Origin: JAKAJA01 sp037440125
GTDB taxonomy: Bacteria; Acidobacteriota; UBA4820; DSQY01
Length of the DNA stretch: 13,218 nt
Reading direction: 5' to 3'
Assembly: GCA_037440125.1 (NCBI GenBank)
Contig: JBBIUU010000080.1
Coordinates: 1 to 13,218 of the forward strand
Below the pieces are notes generated by a model that saw only the letters and a program-made list of their open reading frames with translations, did not search any database and had not been told where the DNA came from. The position numbers and the translations under genes are program-made. Shown here piece by piece: positions 6,097 through 12,035 of the stretch; the stretch's first letter is position 1; every line of letters begins with the position of its first letter.

Positions 6097-7023
6097 GTGA
6101 GCCGGAGCACGCTCCTCGGACTCGGGGCCATCCTCCTCTGGAGCGTCACCATCGCGCTCACCCGGAGCCTCTCCGAGGAGGTGGGTCCCCTGAAGGCCGG
6201 CTGCGCCGTGTACCTCACGGCGGGGGCCCTCCTGGTGGTCCTGCACCTGGTGAGGGGCCCGTCGCCACGGAGCGTTCTCGCCCTGCCCAAGCTCTTCCTG
6301 TTCGGTTGCGGCGGCCTCTTTCTGGCCTACGGCCTCCTCCTCTTCCTCGCCCTGGCCTCGGCCCGGGACCGCGCCCAGGCCGTGGAGGTGGGACTCCTGA
6401 ACTACCTCTGGCCCGCCCTCACGCTGGCGCTCTCGGTCCCCGTCCTGGGCAACCGCGCACGTCCCGGGTTCCTCGCCGGCACGGCGCTCGCGCTGACTGG
6501 AGTGTGGCTCGTCATCGCCCACGACGCCCCGGCCTCGTGGCGCGAGGTCCTCGGGGGGGTCACCGATCATCCGCTGCCCTTCGGCCTCGGCGCGCTCGCG
6601 GCGGTGACGTGGGCGCTCTACTCCACGCTCTCCCGCCGGTGGGGCACGCCCGAGAGCGGGGGCGCGGTGCAGCTCTTCCTCCTCGCCACGGGCGTCGCCT
6701 TCGGCCTCCTGGCGCTCGCGCGGCCGTCTCCGGGTGCCTGGAGCACGAAAGCCGTGGCCGAGGTGGCCGCTCTCGCGGCGGCCACGTCGCTCGCCTACCT
6801 CTTCTGGGACGTGGCCATGCGGAAGGGGGACCTCGTCCTCGTGACCGCCTGGTCCTACCTCACGCCCCTCCTCTCGACGCTCGTGAGCTGCGCGCTCCTC
6901 GGCGTCCTCCCCGGCCTCTCGCTCTGGCTGGGGTGCCTCGCCATCGTCGCGGGCTCCTTCGTGAGCTGGCGCTCCGTCGAGGGGCCGCCCGCCGGCGAGG
7001 ACGTGAGGCTCCCGTGGCGCTGA
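6097..7023 (+). CDS. yddG: YddG-like DMT/EamA-family exporter
   Basis: This encodes 308 residues, with about ten membrane segments in two EamA-type halves. The first half opens with LGAILLWSVTIALTRSLSEE (8-27) and the second with FGLGALAAVTWALYSTLSRR (about 167-186). The sequence runs LWS...LTRSLSEEVGPLKAG, then a helix with ARDRAQAVEVGLLNYLWPAL and later AYLFWDVAMRKGDLVLVTAW. This follows the YddG branch of the drug/metabolite transporter superfamily rather than generic EamA proteins. E. coli YddG (293 residues) exports aromatic amino acids and, reportedly, methyl viologen. Export of amino acids or related metabolites to the periplasm is the likely role, though the exact substrate is uncertain. 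The last 10 nt overlap the next GNAT start. Confidence 0.8.
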   Translation: MSRSTLLGLGAILLWSVTIALTRSLSEEVGPLKAGCAVYLTAGALLVVLHLVRGPSPRSVLALPKLFLFGCGGLFLAYGLLLFLALASARDRAQAVEVGLLNYLWPALTLALSVPVLGNRARPGFLAGTALALTGVWLVIAHDAPASWREVLGGVTDHPLPFGLGALAAVTWALYSTLSRRWGTPESGGAVQLFLLATGVAFGLLALARPSPGAWSTKAVAEVAALAAATSLAYLFWDVAMRKGDLVLVTAWSYLTPLLSTLVSCALLGVLPGLSLWLGCLAIVAGSFVSWRSVEGPPAGEDVRLPWR

Positions 7024-7556
7024 TTCTCGAGACATCCCGCCTCCTCCTCCGCGAACTGGAGGCCTCGGACCTGCCCGTTGTGACCGACCTCCTCACCGAT
7101 CCCGGGGTCATGCGCTACTGGCCGAGGCCCTACACGCCCGAGGAGTGCGCGGCGTGGATCGAGCGCCACAGGGCGCGATACGCCGCCGACGGGTGCGGGT
7201 ACTGGCTCGCCGTCGAGCGCGAGACGGGAGAGCCCGTGGGGCAGGCGGGGATCCTGATGACCGACGTGGAGGGGACCTGCGAGGCGGCCCTGGGCTACAT
7301 CCTGGCCCGGCGGTTCTGGGGCCGGGGCTACGCGACGGAGGCCTCCGAGGGGTGCCTGAGATTCGCCTTCGAGCGCCTGGGCTCGGGGCGGGTGGTTGCG
7401 CTCGTGCGCCCCGAGAACCTACCTTCTATACGAGTGGCCGAGCGGTTGGGGATGATCCCGGGGAGGCACGTGATCTTCGCCGACCTGGAGCATGTGGTGT
7501 ACGGAATGGAGCGGACGGACTGGGTCGGCCAGGCCCAGGAGAGGGGAGACCGATGA
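7014..7556 (+). CDS. GNAT acetyltransferase, RimJ/RimL type
   Basis: This encodes 180 residues with ETSRLLLRELEASDLP (6-21) at the N-terminus, ALGYILARRFWGRGYATEAS (92-111) holding the acetyl-CoA loop, and ENLPSIRVAERLGM (134-147). This is a complete Acetyltransf_3 domain of normal length. The GTG at 7014 lies inside the exporter gene (10-nt overlap), and starting there places the conserved N-terminal strand at residue 3. No ribosome site is obvious, so coupling to the exporter is likely. An acetyltransferase next to an exporter could modify the exported compound, but that is speculation. It is the third GNAT in this window and is only distantly related to the other two. Confidence 0.87.
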   Translation: MALILETSRLLLRELEASDLPVVTDLLTDPGVMRYWPRPYTPEECAAWIERHRARYAADGCGYWLAVERETGEPVGQAGILMTDVEGTCEAALGYILARRFWGRGYATEASEGCLRFAFERLGSGRVVALVRPENLPSIRVAERLGMIPGRHVIFADLEHVVYGMERTDWVGQAQERGDR

Positions 7557-8107
7557 TGATACGGCGGGCCGCCCTCGGACTCCTCATCACGGTGCTCCTC
7601 CTCGCGTGTTCCAAGCCGGCCCCGCAGGGCCCGGCACCCGAGGCCACGGTGAAGGGCTTCTACGGCGCCTACCTCCTCGTCCACCCCATGGGCGTGCCGG
7701 AGGAGGTTCAGCTCTCCAAGCTCAAGGCGTACCTGACGCCTTCCCTCGCCTCCCTGCTGCGCGACGCGGACGCCGCGGAGACGGCCTACCGGAAGAGGAC
7801 GAACAACGAGGTGCCGCCCCTCGTGGAGGGGGACCTCTTCACCTCCATGTTCGAGGGCGCCTCGGCCTTCGACGTCCTCCCGGCGCACGTGGACGGCGAC
7901 CGCGCGGAGTGCAAGGTCCAGCTCACCTACAGGGACGCCGATCCGAAGTACAACGTCACCTGGAAGGACGGCGTCTTCCTCGTCAGGGGACCCTCGGGGT
8001 GGCTCATCGACGACATCGAGTATGGCGGGGACTGGCAGTTCATGCACAAGGGTCGCCTGAGAGGCCTCCTCGCCCAGGTCATCAAGGACGGGGTCTCGCA
8101 GCCGTGA
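7553..8107 (+). CDS. lipoprotein, DUF3828-like
   Basis: This encodes 184 residues. The hydrophobic N-terminus ends in LLAC with C19 as the probable lipid anchor, followed by a Pro/Ala-rich linker. The domain begins with EATVKGFYGAYLL (about 28-40), then LKAYLTPSLASLLRDAD, LFTSMFEGASAFDVLPAHV, CKVQLTYRD and WLIDDIEYGGDW. This order resembles the DUF3828 family of small envelope proteins (for example YbjP of E. coli), which often have an NTF2-like fold. Function is unknown. The start is an ATGATG overlapping the previous stop (ATGA), with GAGAGGGGA upstream; either ATG would do. The stop overlaps the DUF1697 gene by 4 nt. Confidence 0.7.
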   Translation: MMIRRAALGLLITVLLLACSKPAPQGPAPEATVKGFYGAYLLVHPMGVPEEVQLSKLKAYLTPSLASLLRDADAAETAYRKRTNNEVPPLVEGDLFTSMFEGASAFDVLPAHVDGDRAECKVQLTYRDADPKYNVTWKDGVFLVRGPSGWLIDDIEYGGDWQFMHKGRLRGLLAQVIKDGVSQP

Positions 8108-8652
8108 GGACCACCGGCAGCACCACGCGCTGGCTCGCGCTCCTGCGCGGCATCAACGTGGGCGGGAAGAAGGTCATCCCCATGGCGGACCTGCGCGGGA
8201 TCTTCGAGGCCGCCGGGTTCGGGGCCGTGAGCACCTACATCCAGAGCGGCAACGTGCTCTTCGAGTCGTCCGAGGGCCGCGGGACGGAGCTGGAGAAGAA
8301 GCTGGAGGCGCACCTCGCGCAGGCCCTCGGGTACGGGGTGCCCGTGGTGCTCAGGACCGTCGAGGCGGTCCGGGAACTGGTGCGGTCGGAGCCCTTCGCG
8401 GGCAGGCCCTCGGGGCCCGACGTGAAGTGGTACGCGGCATTCCTGAAGCGGGAGCCGCGCGAGACACGGCAGCTGCCGATCTACTCCCCCAAGCGCGACC
8501 TCGAGCTCTTCCGGCTCGAAGGCCGGGACGCCTTCCTCCTCTCGCACCGCATCGGGGGCAGCTTCGGGTTCCCGAACAACTTCCTCGAGGAGGAGCTCGG
8601 CGTGGTCGCGACGACGCGCAACTGGAACACGGTGTGCAAGATGGCGTCCTAA
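8104..8652 (+). CDS. DUF1697 family protein
   Basis: This encodes 182 residues. The family marks are clear: WLALLRGINVGGKKVIPMAD (10-29), FGAVSTYIQSGNVLFES (39-55), a central FAGRPSGPDVKWYAAFL region, and a C-terminal EEELGVVATTRNWNTVCKM. DUF1697 proteins are cytosolic alpha-beta proteins of about 175-185 residues, widespread in bacteria, without an established activity. The length here is normal. The GTG start overlaps the lipoprotein stop (GTGA). The gene closes the first long co-directional run, because a 174-bp gap follows. Confidence 0.88.
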   Translation: MRTTGSTTRWLALLRGINVGGKKVIPMADLRGIFEAAGFGAVSTYIQSGNVLFESSEGRGTELEKKLEAHLAQALGYGVPVVLRTVEAVRELVRSEPFAGRPSGPDVKWYAAFLKREPRETRQLPIYSPKRDLELFRLEGRDAFLLSHRIGGSFGFPNNFLEEELGVVATTRNWNTVCKMAS

Positions 8653-8826
8653 CGGAATCGCTGCCTGTCCAGCTTCGTTGCCGTCATCCTGGCGAGCGCT
8701 TCGAGTCCAGAAACGTTCTTCCCCGCGTCGCCCCGTCCCCGCGTCTGATGCCTGACGATCGCTACGACGACGGTGCCTTGCTGCCCCCGTTGGCGCCGGG
8801 GTTACAATCATCACAGGAGGCCTCGC
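8653..8826. other. intergenic region with no gene
   Basis: This 174-bp stretch separates two packed gene runs. Its first half, around 8681-8712, contains GTCATCCTGGCGAGCGCTTC. This resembles the dispersed intergenic unit with the core GTCATCCTGAGCGAAGCGAAGGA that occurs in many GC-rich bacterial genomes, but it is a single degenerate copy. The second half ends in a possible promoter and an AGGAGG ribosome site for the lipoprotein gene. I see no convincing terminator, RNA or small gene. Confidence 0.5.
8778..8808 (+). promoter_or_regulatory. putative promoter for the lipoprotein gene at 8827
   Basis: TTGCTG (8778-8783) and TACAAT (8803-8808, 5 of 6 match to TATAAT) are 19 bases apart, slightly long. 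The spacer carries an inverted repeat CCCCG-N7-CGGGG (8785-8801) centred on GGCGCC. Transcription would begin only a few bases before AGGAGG (8815-8820), giving a very short leader. This is the only place in the gap with a good -10 match and it coincides with the break in gene packing. Confidence 0.35.
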
Positions 8827-9399
8827 ATGAAACGGATGGCGATCGCACTGGGCGCCCTGCTGGCGCTTGCGGTGATGACAGGGTGCCCCTTCGAGTCTTC
8901 GGTCCCCCTCGGCGCCCCCTCGGCCGGGGGCCTCGACGCGCGGCTCGCGGGGAAGTGGGTCATGAAGAACGACGCGGGCGAGGAGGCCTCCATCGTTTTC
9001 GTCCCCTTCGACGCCAACGAGTACTACGTCCAGCTCGACGAGAAGGGAAAGCCCGAGAAGACCGAGCGCTACCGGGTCTATACCGTCGCGGTGGGCGGCG
9101 AGAAGTTCCTGAACATCAACAAGCTGGAGGAGAAGCCCGGCCCGGCAGCCTACTACTTCGCCAGCTACGCCTTCACCAAAGAGGGTGAGCTCCAGCTGCG
9201 CTTCGTGGACGACAAGAACCTCCCGAAAGACCTCGGGAAGGACCAGAAGGCCCTGGTGAAGTTCGTGACGGACCACATCGCCGGGGACTTCCTGTACGAC
9301 ACTTCGAAGCCGGACCTTATGGTCCGCCCCACGCCCGAGCCCGCGAAGGTCCTGCCCGCGAAGCCCGCGGCGCAGGCGCCGGCCGCCAAGACGAAGTGA
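8827..9399 (+). CDS. lipoprotein of unknown function with a beta-rich domain
   Basis: This encodes 190 residues. The N-terminus MKRMAIALGALLALAVMTGC is a type II signal, with C20 as the lipidation residue. The domain starts with LDARLAGKWVMKND, a GxW opening like that of lipocalin-type beta barrels. It continues with alternating strands (EEASIVFVPFD, EYYVQLDEKGK, ERYRVYTVAVGG, EKFLNINKLEE) and ends in a Pro/Ala/Lys-rich tail (from about residue 168) that may be disordered. I do not recognise a named family; the lipocalin comparison is fold-level inference. A strong AGGAGG lies 6 nt before the ATG. It is followed after 4 nt by the GIY-YIG gene. Confidence 0.72.
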   Translation: MKRMAIALGALLALAVMTGCPFESSVPLGAPSAGGLDARLAGKWVMKNDAGEEASIVFVPFDANEYYVQLDEKGKPEKTERYRVYTVAVGGEKFLNINKLEEKPGPAAYYFASYAFTKEGELQLRFVDDKNLPKDLGKDQKALVKFVTDHIAGDFLYDTSKPDLMVRPTPEPAKVLPAKPAAQAPAAKTK

Positions 9400-9403
9400 G
9401 GCC

Positions 9404-9733
9404 GTGGCGGCCTGGTGGCTCTACCTCGTCCGCACGCGCCAGGGGACGCTCTACGCGGGCGTGGCCACCGACGTGGCGCGGCGCTTGCGCGAGCATCGAG
9501 ACGGCAAAGGTTCTAAGTATTTGAGGTCCAGAGGGCCGCTGAGCCTCGCCTACAGCGTCGAGCTCGGGGAGCGCGCGCTCGCCCTGAAGGCGGAAGCCCG
9601 GATCAAGCGGCTCGCCAAGGTCGAGAAGGAGGCGATCGCGGCCTCGGCGCCCGACGCCCCCGCGCTCCTGGTACGCCTCTTTCCCGACCGCACCGAGACG
9701 CGTTCCGCCAAAAGGAACCGCCCATGCCGATGA
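9404..9733 (+). CDS. GIY-YIG nuclease-family protein (UPF0213/YhbQ type)
   Basis: This encodes 109 residues. The domain fills most of the protein: WLYLVRT (5-11) and LYAGVATDVARRLREHRDGK (16-35), with Y7, Y17, R27 and H31 at the expected active-site positions, then SVELGERALALKAEARIKRL (51-70) with E64 as the metal ligand. This is the small stand-alone GIY-YIG type often annotated as UPF0213. For E. coli YhbQ a role in DNA damage handling has been proposed. All catalytic residues appear present, so nuclease activity is plausible. The C-terminal tail is basic. The GTG start lies 4 nt after the lipoprotein stop, and the last 10 nt overlap the next gene. Confidence 0.85.
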   Translation: MAAWWLYLVRTRQGTLYAGVATDVARRLREHRDGKGSKYLRSRGPLSLAYSVELGERALALKAEARIKRLAKVEKEAIAASAPDAPALLVRLFPDRTETRSAKRNRPCR

Positions 9734-10125
9734 CGAGCGTTCCCGGCGATCTCTTCCCGCCGACGAGGACGCCCCTGTGGATCGTCCTGGGCCTCATGGC
9801 GCTCCAGACCCTCTGGTACTATCCGCGCCTGCCCGACCAGATCGTCTGCAAGTGGGACCTCTCCCGTGATCCCAGCCGGTGGTGCGGCAAGGGGCTTCTC
9901 ATGGGGAGCGTGCTCCTCGTGGCGGGCGCTTCGACGGCGCTGACCTTCGTGGCGGCGCCCTTCCTCGCGTGGCCGCTCACAGGCGTCCTCCTCTTCATCA
10001 CGGTGGTGAACCAGTACGTCGTCGCGGCCAACCCGGGCGACGGACGCCTCCACGGCTCCTTCTTCTGGGTCGTGGCGGCCTTCGTGCCGGGGGTCCTCAC
10101 CTTCGTGTTCGGGGTCGCGAGGTGA
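9724..10125 (+). CDS. DUF1648-like small membrane protein
   Basis: This encodes 133 residues. TM1 (about 17-31) is followed by YYPRLPDQIVCKWDLSRDPS (32-51) and RWCGKG, which match the DUF1648 pattern of a Y.LP..V...WD..G.P..W loop. Three further hydrophobic stretches follow (about 59-76, 80-98 and 112-131). DUF1648 usually forms the N-terminal domain of SdpI-family proteins. Here it stands alone without the SdpI half, while an SdpI C-terminal domain lies at the window start. Function is unknown. The ATG overlaps the GIY-YIG gene by 10 nt, and the stop overlaps the DUF1287 gene by 4 nt (GTGA). Confidence 0.75.
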   Translation: MPMTSVPGDLFPPTRTPLWIVLGLMALQTLWYYPRLPDQIVCKWDLSRDPSRWCGKGLLMGSVLLVAGASTALTFVAAPFLAWPLTGVLLFITVVNQYVVAANPGDGRLHGSFFWVVAAFVPGVLTFVFGVAR

Positions 10126-10721
10126 GGTCGGCCGCGACGAAGCGCCGGATAGCCCTCCTCATGCTTGCCCTGGGCCTCGCGGCCCTCGCGCAGGGCAGAA
10201 CGGCGGACGTGGCGGCGGTCGTGGTGGAGGCGGCCCGCGCGCAGGTCGGCGTGACCGTGATCTACGACGGCAGCTACCGGCGCATCGGGTATCCCGGGGG
10301 CGACATCCCGGCCGAACGGGGCGTGTGCACGGACGTCCTCATCCGTGCCTACCGCAAGGCGGGGATCGACCTGCAGGTCCTCGTGCACGAGGACATGTCG
10401 CGGGACTTTGGCGCCTACCCGCATCTCTGGGGCCTGGGCGCGCCCGACAGCAACATCGACCACCGGCGGGTCCAGAACCTCCGCACCTTCTTCTCGCGCC
10501 ACGGGAAGACGCTGCCCGCGAGCGCGTCGGCGAAGGACTACAGGGCGGGGGACATCGTGATATGGCGCCTCCCCTCGGGCGTGCCGCACATCGGGCTCGT
10601 GTCCTCGCGGGACGTGCCCGGCGCCGGCCGGCCCCTGGTGGTCCACAACATCGGCCAGGGCGCGCGGGAGGAGGACGTCCTCTTCGGGTACGCGATCACG
10701 GGCCATTTCCGGTACCCGTGA
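10122..10721 (+). CDS. exported DUF1287 protein (putative NlpC/P60-like hydrolase)
   Basis: This encodes 199 residues. The N-terminal segment RRIALLMLALGLAALAQG (8-25) is a Sec signal. The mature part has the full DUF1287 series: Q41 then TVIYDGSYRR (45-54), YPGGDIPAERGVCTDVLIRA (57-76), IDLQVLVHEDM (82-92), NIDHRRVQNL (111-120), GDIVIWRL (143-150), HIGLV (156-160) and VHNIGQGAREEDVLF (174-188). C69 in GVCTDV and H156 fit a Cys-His pair of the NlpC/P60/CHAP amidase type, so a periplasmic peptidoglycan or amide hydrolase is plausible. The activity of this family has not been established to my knowledge. The GTG start overlaps the previous stop by 4 nt. Confidence 0.88.
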   Translation: MRSAATKRRIALLMLALGLAALAQGRTADVAAVVVEAARAQVGVTVIYDGSYRRIGYPGGDIPAERGVCTDVLIRAYRKAGIDLQVLVHEDMSRDFGAYPHLWGLGAPDSNIDHRRVQNLRTFFSRHGKTLPASASAKDYRAGDIVIWRLPSGVPHIGLVSSRDVPGAGRPLVVHNIGQGAREEDVLFGYAITGHFRYP

Positions 10722-10744
10722 CGAGCCGTGTCGGGGAAGCGGGC

Positions 10745-11092
10745 ATGAGGAGCAGCGGCGCCTACGGGGCCATCTATGCCGTGGTCCGGCGCATCCCGAA
10801 GGGGCGCGTGGCCACCTACGGCCAGGTGGCGGCCCTCGCGGGGCGTCCGGGGCGGGCGCGGCAGGTGGGCTACGCCATGCACGCGCTGCCCGAGGGCTCG
10901 GGCGTGCCGTGGCAGCGAGTCATCAACGCCTCGGGGCGGATCAGCTTCCACCCCGACTCCCTGGAGCACGCCGTCCAGCGCGCGCTCCTCGAGGCGGAAG
11001 GAGTGATGTTCGGCCCCGGCGGCGCGGTTTCCCTGGAACGGTTCGGGTGGAGGCCCCGGAGTTTTGGGGTTCGGAGAGGGGGGGCAGAATGA
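10745..11092 (+). CDS. alkyltransferase-like (ATL) DNA repair protein
   Basis: This encodes 115 residues, a stand-alone version of the MGMT/Ogt DNA-binding domain. KGRVATYGQVAALAG (19-33) includes the conserved Tyr (Y25), and RARQVGYAMHAL (37-48) includes the arginine finger (R39). The active-site motif reads PWQR (55-58) where true O6-alkylguanine transferases have PCHR, so the acceptor cysteine is a tryptophan (W56). ATL proteins (Atl1 of fission yeast, YbaZ of E. coli) flip O6-alkylguanine and other bulky lesions and recruit nucleotide excision repair without repairing the base themselves. The length fits. The ATG at 10745 has GGGGAAG upstream. The stop overlaps the ACT gene (ATGA). Confidence 0.9.
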   Translation: MRSSGAYGAIYAVVRRIPKGRVATYGQVAALAGRPGRARQVGYAMHALPEGSGVPWQRVINASGRISFHPDSLEHAVQRALLEAEGVMFGPGGAVSLERFGWRPRSFGVRRGGAE

Positions 11093-11487
11093 GCGAGCCG
11101 CTCAAGCTGAACGTGTTGGGGGTGTCCCTCTCGATCTGCCGGCTCGGCCCGGCCGATCCCGTGCCGCACTGGGCCTGGACGGGCCCCTTCGCCTGCGTGG
11201 TCCGGACGGGGGAGGAGCTCTCGGTGGTCTGCGCGGCCACGTCCGTGCCCGAGGGCGTGAAGGTCGAGCCGGGCTGGCGGGCCCTCGCCGTGGAGGGGCC
11301 CCTGGACGTCTCCCTGACGGGCATCATGGCGGGCCTGACGGACCCGCTCGCGAAGGCCTCGATCCCCATCTTCGCGCTCTCCACCTTCGACACCGACTAC
11401 CTCCTCGTGCCCGAGCGCCACCTGCGGCGGGCCGTGGACGTGCTCAGGGCCTCGGGGTACGAGGTGAGGGCGAACGGGCATGGATGA
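11089..11487 (+). CDS. ACT-domain protein
   Basis: This encodes 132 residues with no signal. SICRLGPADPVPHWAWTGPF (15-34), VRTGEELSVVCAATSVPEG (about 38-56), GWRALAVEGPLDVSLTGIMA (62-81) and the closing IPIFALSTFDTDYLLV, then LRRAVDVLRASGYEV, match small bacterial ACT-domain proteins of the CASTOR-like/ACT_7 type with two beta-alpha repeats. These bind amino acids in characterised relatives; the ligand here is unknown. It is coupled to the ATL gene by a 4-nt overlap, although no functional link is obvious. It is the last gene before a 130-bp gap. Confidence 0.85.
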   Translation: MSEPLKLNVLGVSLSICRLGPADPVPHWAWTGPFACVVRTGEELSVVCAATSVPEGVKVEPGWRALAVEGPLDVSLTGIMAGLTDPLAKASIPIFALSTFDTDYLLVPERHLRRAVDVLRASGYEVRANGHG

Positions 11488-11559
11488 GCATCCCGCGTTG
11501 TTCCTGAGGACTGGAGCTCCGGGCGGCGGGAGAGGCATGAGCCGGTGGTCGAGCAACAA

Positions 11560-11573
11560 ATGTCACATGACAT
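11560..11573. promoter_or_regulatory. palindromic operator candidate upstream of the TSUP gene
   Basis: ATGTCA (11560-11565) and TGACAT (11568-11573) are perfect inverted 6-bp arms around a CA centre. They lie in the most AT-rich stretch of the window (about 11553-11596). The right arm coincides with ATGACA (11567-11572), a good -35-like hexamer. Sixteen bases on is GATGAT (11589-11594), a weak -10. Transcription would start near 11601, just before AAGGAGG (11608-11614). A repressor or activator bound at the palindrome would sit on the -35. I cannot name the regulator, and no regulator gene is encoded in this window. Confidence 0.4.
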
Positions 11574-11617
11574 CTATTACAAAATGCTGATGATTTGAGC
11601 GGAATCAAGGAGGTCCC

Positions 11618-12007
11618 ATGGCGGCATCGACCCTCGTTCTCCTGCTCCTCATCGGCCTGGGCGCGGGGATCCTCGCGGGGTTCTTCGGCGTGGGCGGGGG
11701 CATCGTCATCGTGCCCGCCCTCATCTACATCCTGGGCTTCTCCCAGCACAAGGCCACGGGAACGAGCCTGGCGGTCCTCCTGCCGCCCATCGGCCTCGCG
11801 GCGGTCCTGGAGTACTACCGCCACGGCTACGTGGACCTGAAGGCCGCGGCCATCATCGCGGCGGCCTCCCTCCTGGGCGCCTGGGTCGGGGCCGTGTTCG
11901 CGAACAAGCTCAGCGGTCCCGTGCTGCGCCTGGGCTTCGGGATCTTCACCGTGCTCCTCGGGTTCTATCTCATCTACGGCGCGTCCAAGCGCCTGGGCTG
12001 GCTGTGA
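11618..12007 (+). CDS. half-size TSUP (TauE/SafE) transporter-like protein
   Basis: This encodes 129 residues and four membrane segments. GAGILAGFFGVGGGIVIVPA (15-34) is the TSUP signature, followed by LGFSQHKATGTSLAVLLPP (39-57) and a second glycine/alanine-rich helix region (ASLLGAWVGAVFANKL). TSUP permeases usually have about 250 residues in two repeats and export or take up sulfite, sulfoacetate, taurine and other organosulfur anions. This protein has only one repeat, so it would need to dimerise; single-repeat members are known in databases. The ATG follows a strong AAGGAGG. A palindrome-bearing AT-rich promoter region precedes it, suggesting its own regulation. Confidence 0.85.
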   Translation: MAASTLVLLLLIGLGAGILAGFFGVGGGIVIVPALIYILGFSQHKATGTSLAVLLPPIGLAAVLEYYRHGYVDLKAAAIIAAASLLGAWVGAVFANKLSGPVLRLGFGIFTVLLGFYLIYGASKRLGWL

Positions 12008-12035
12008 GGGTCGAGACGATTTGGGGAGGTCCGTG

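Noticed and set aside
8645..8826. Integron attC site suggested by TCCTAACGG at the end of the DUF1697 gene
   Set aside because: The left core should be RYYYAAC and has T at the first position, and no matching GTTRRRY core follows within the gap. The 4-nt overlaps elsewhere also exclude cassette boundaries.
11484..11507. Seven-codon ORF starting ATGA at the ACT gene stop
   Set aside because: It is too short and has no supporting feature; ATGA at a stop codon is common by chance in this sequence.
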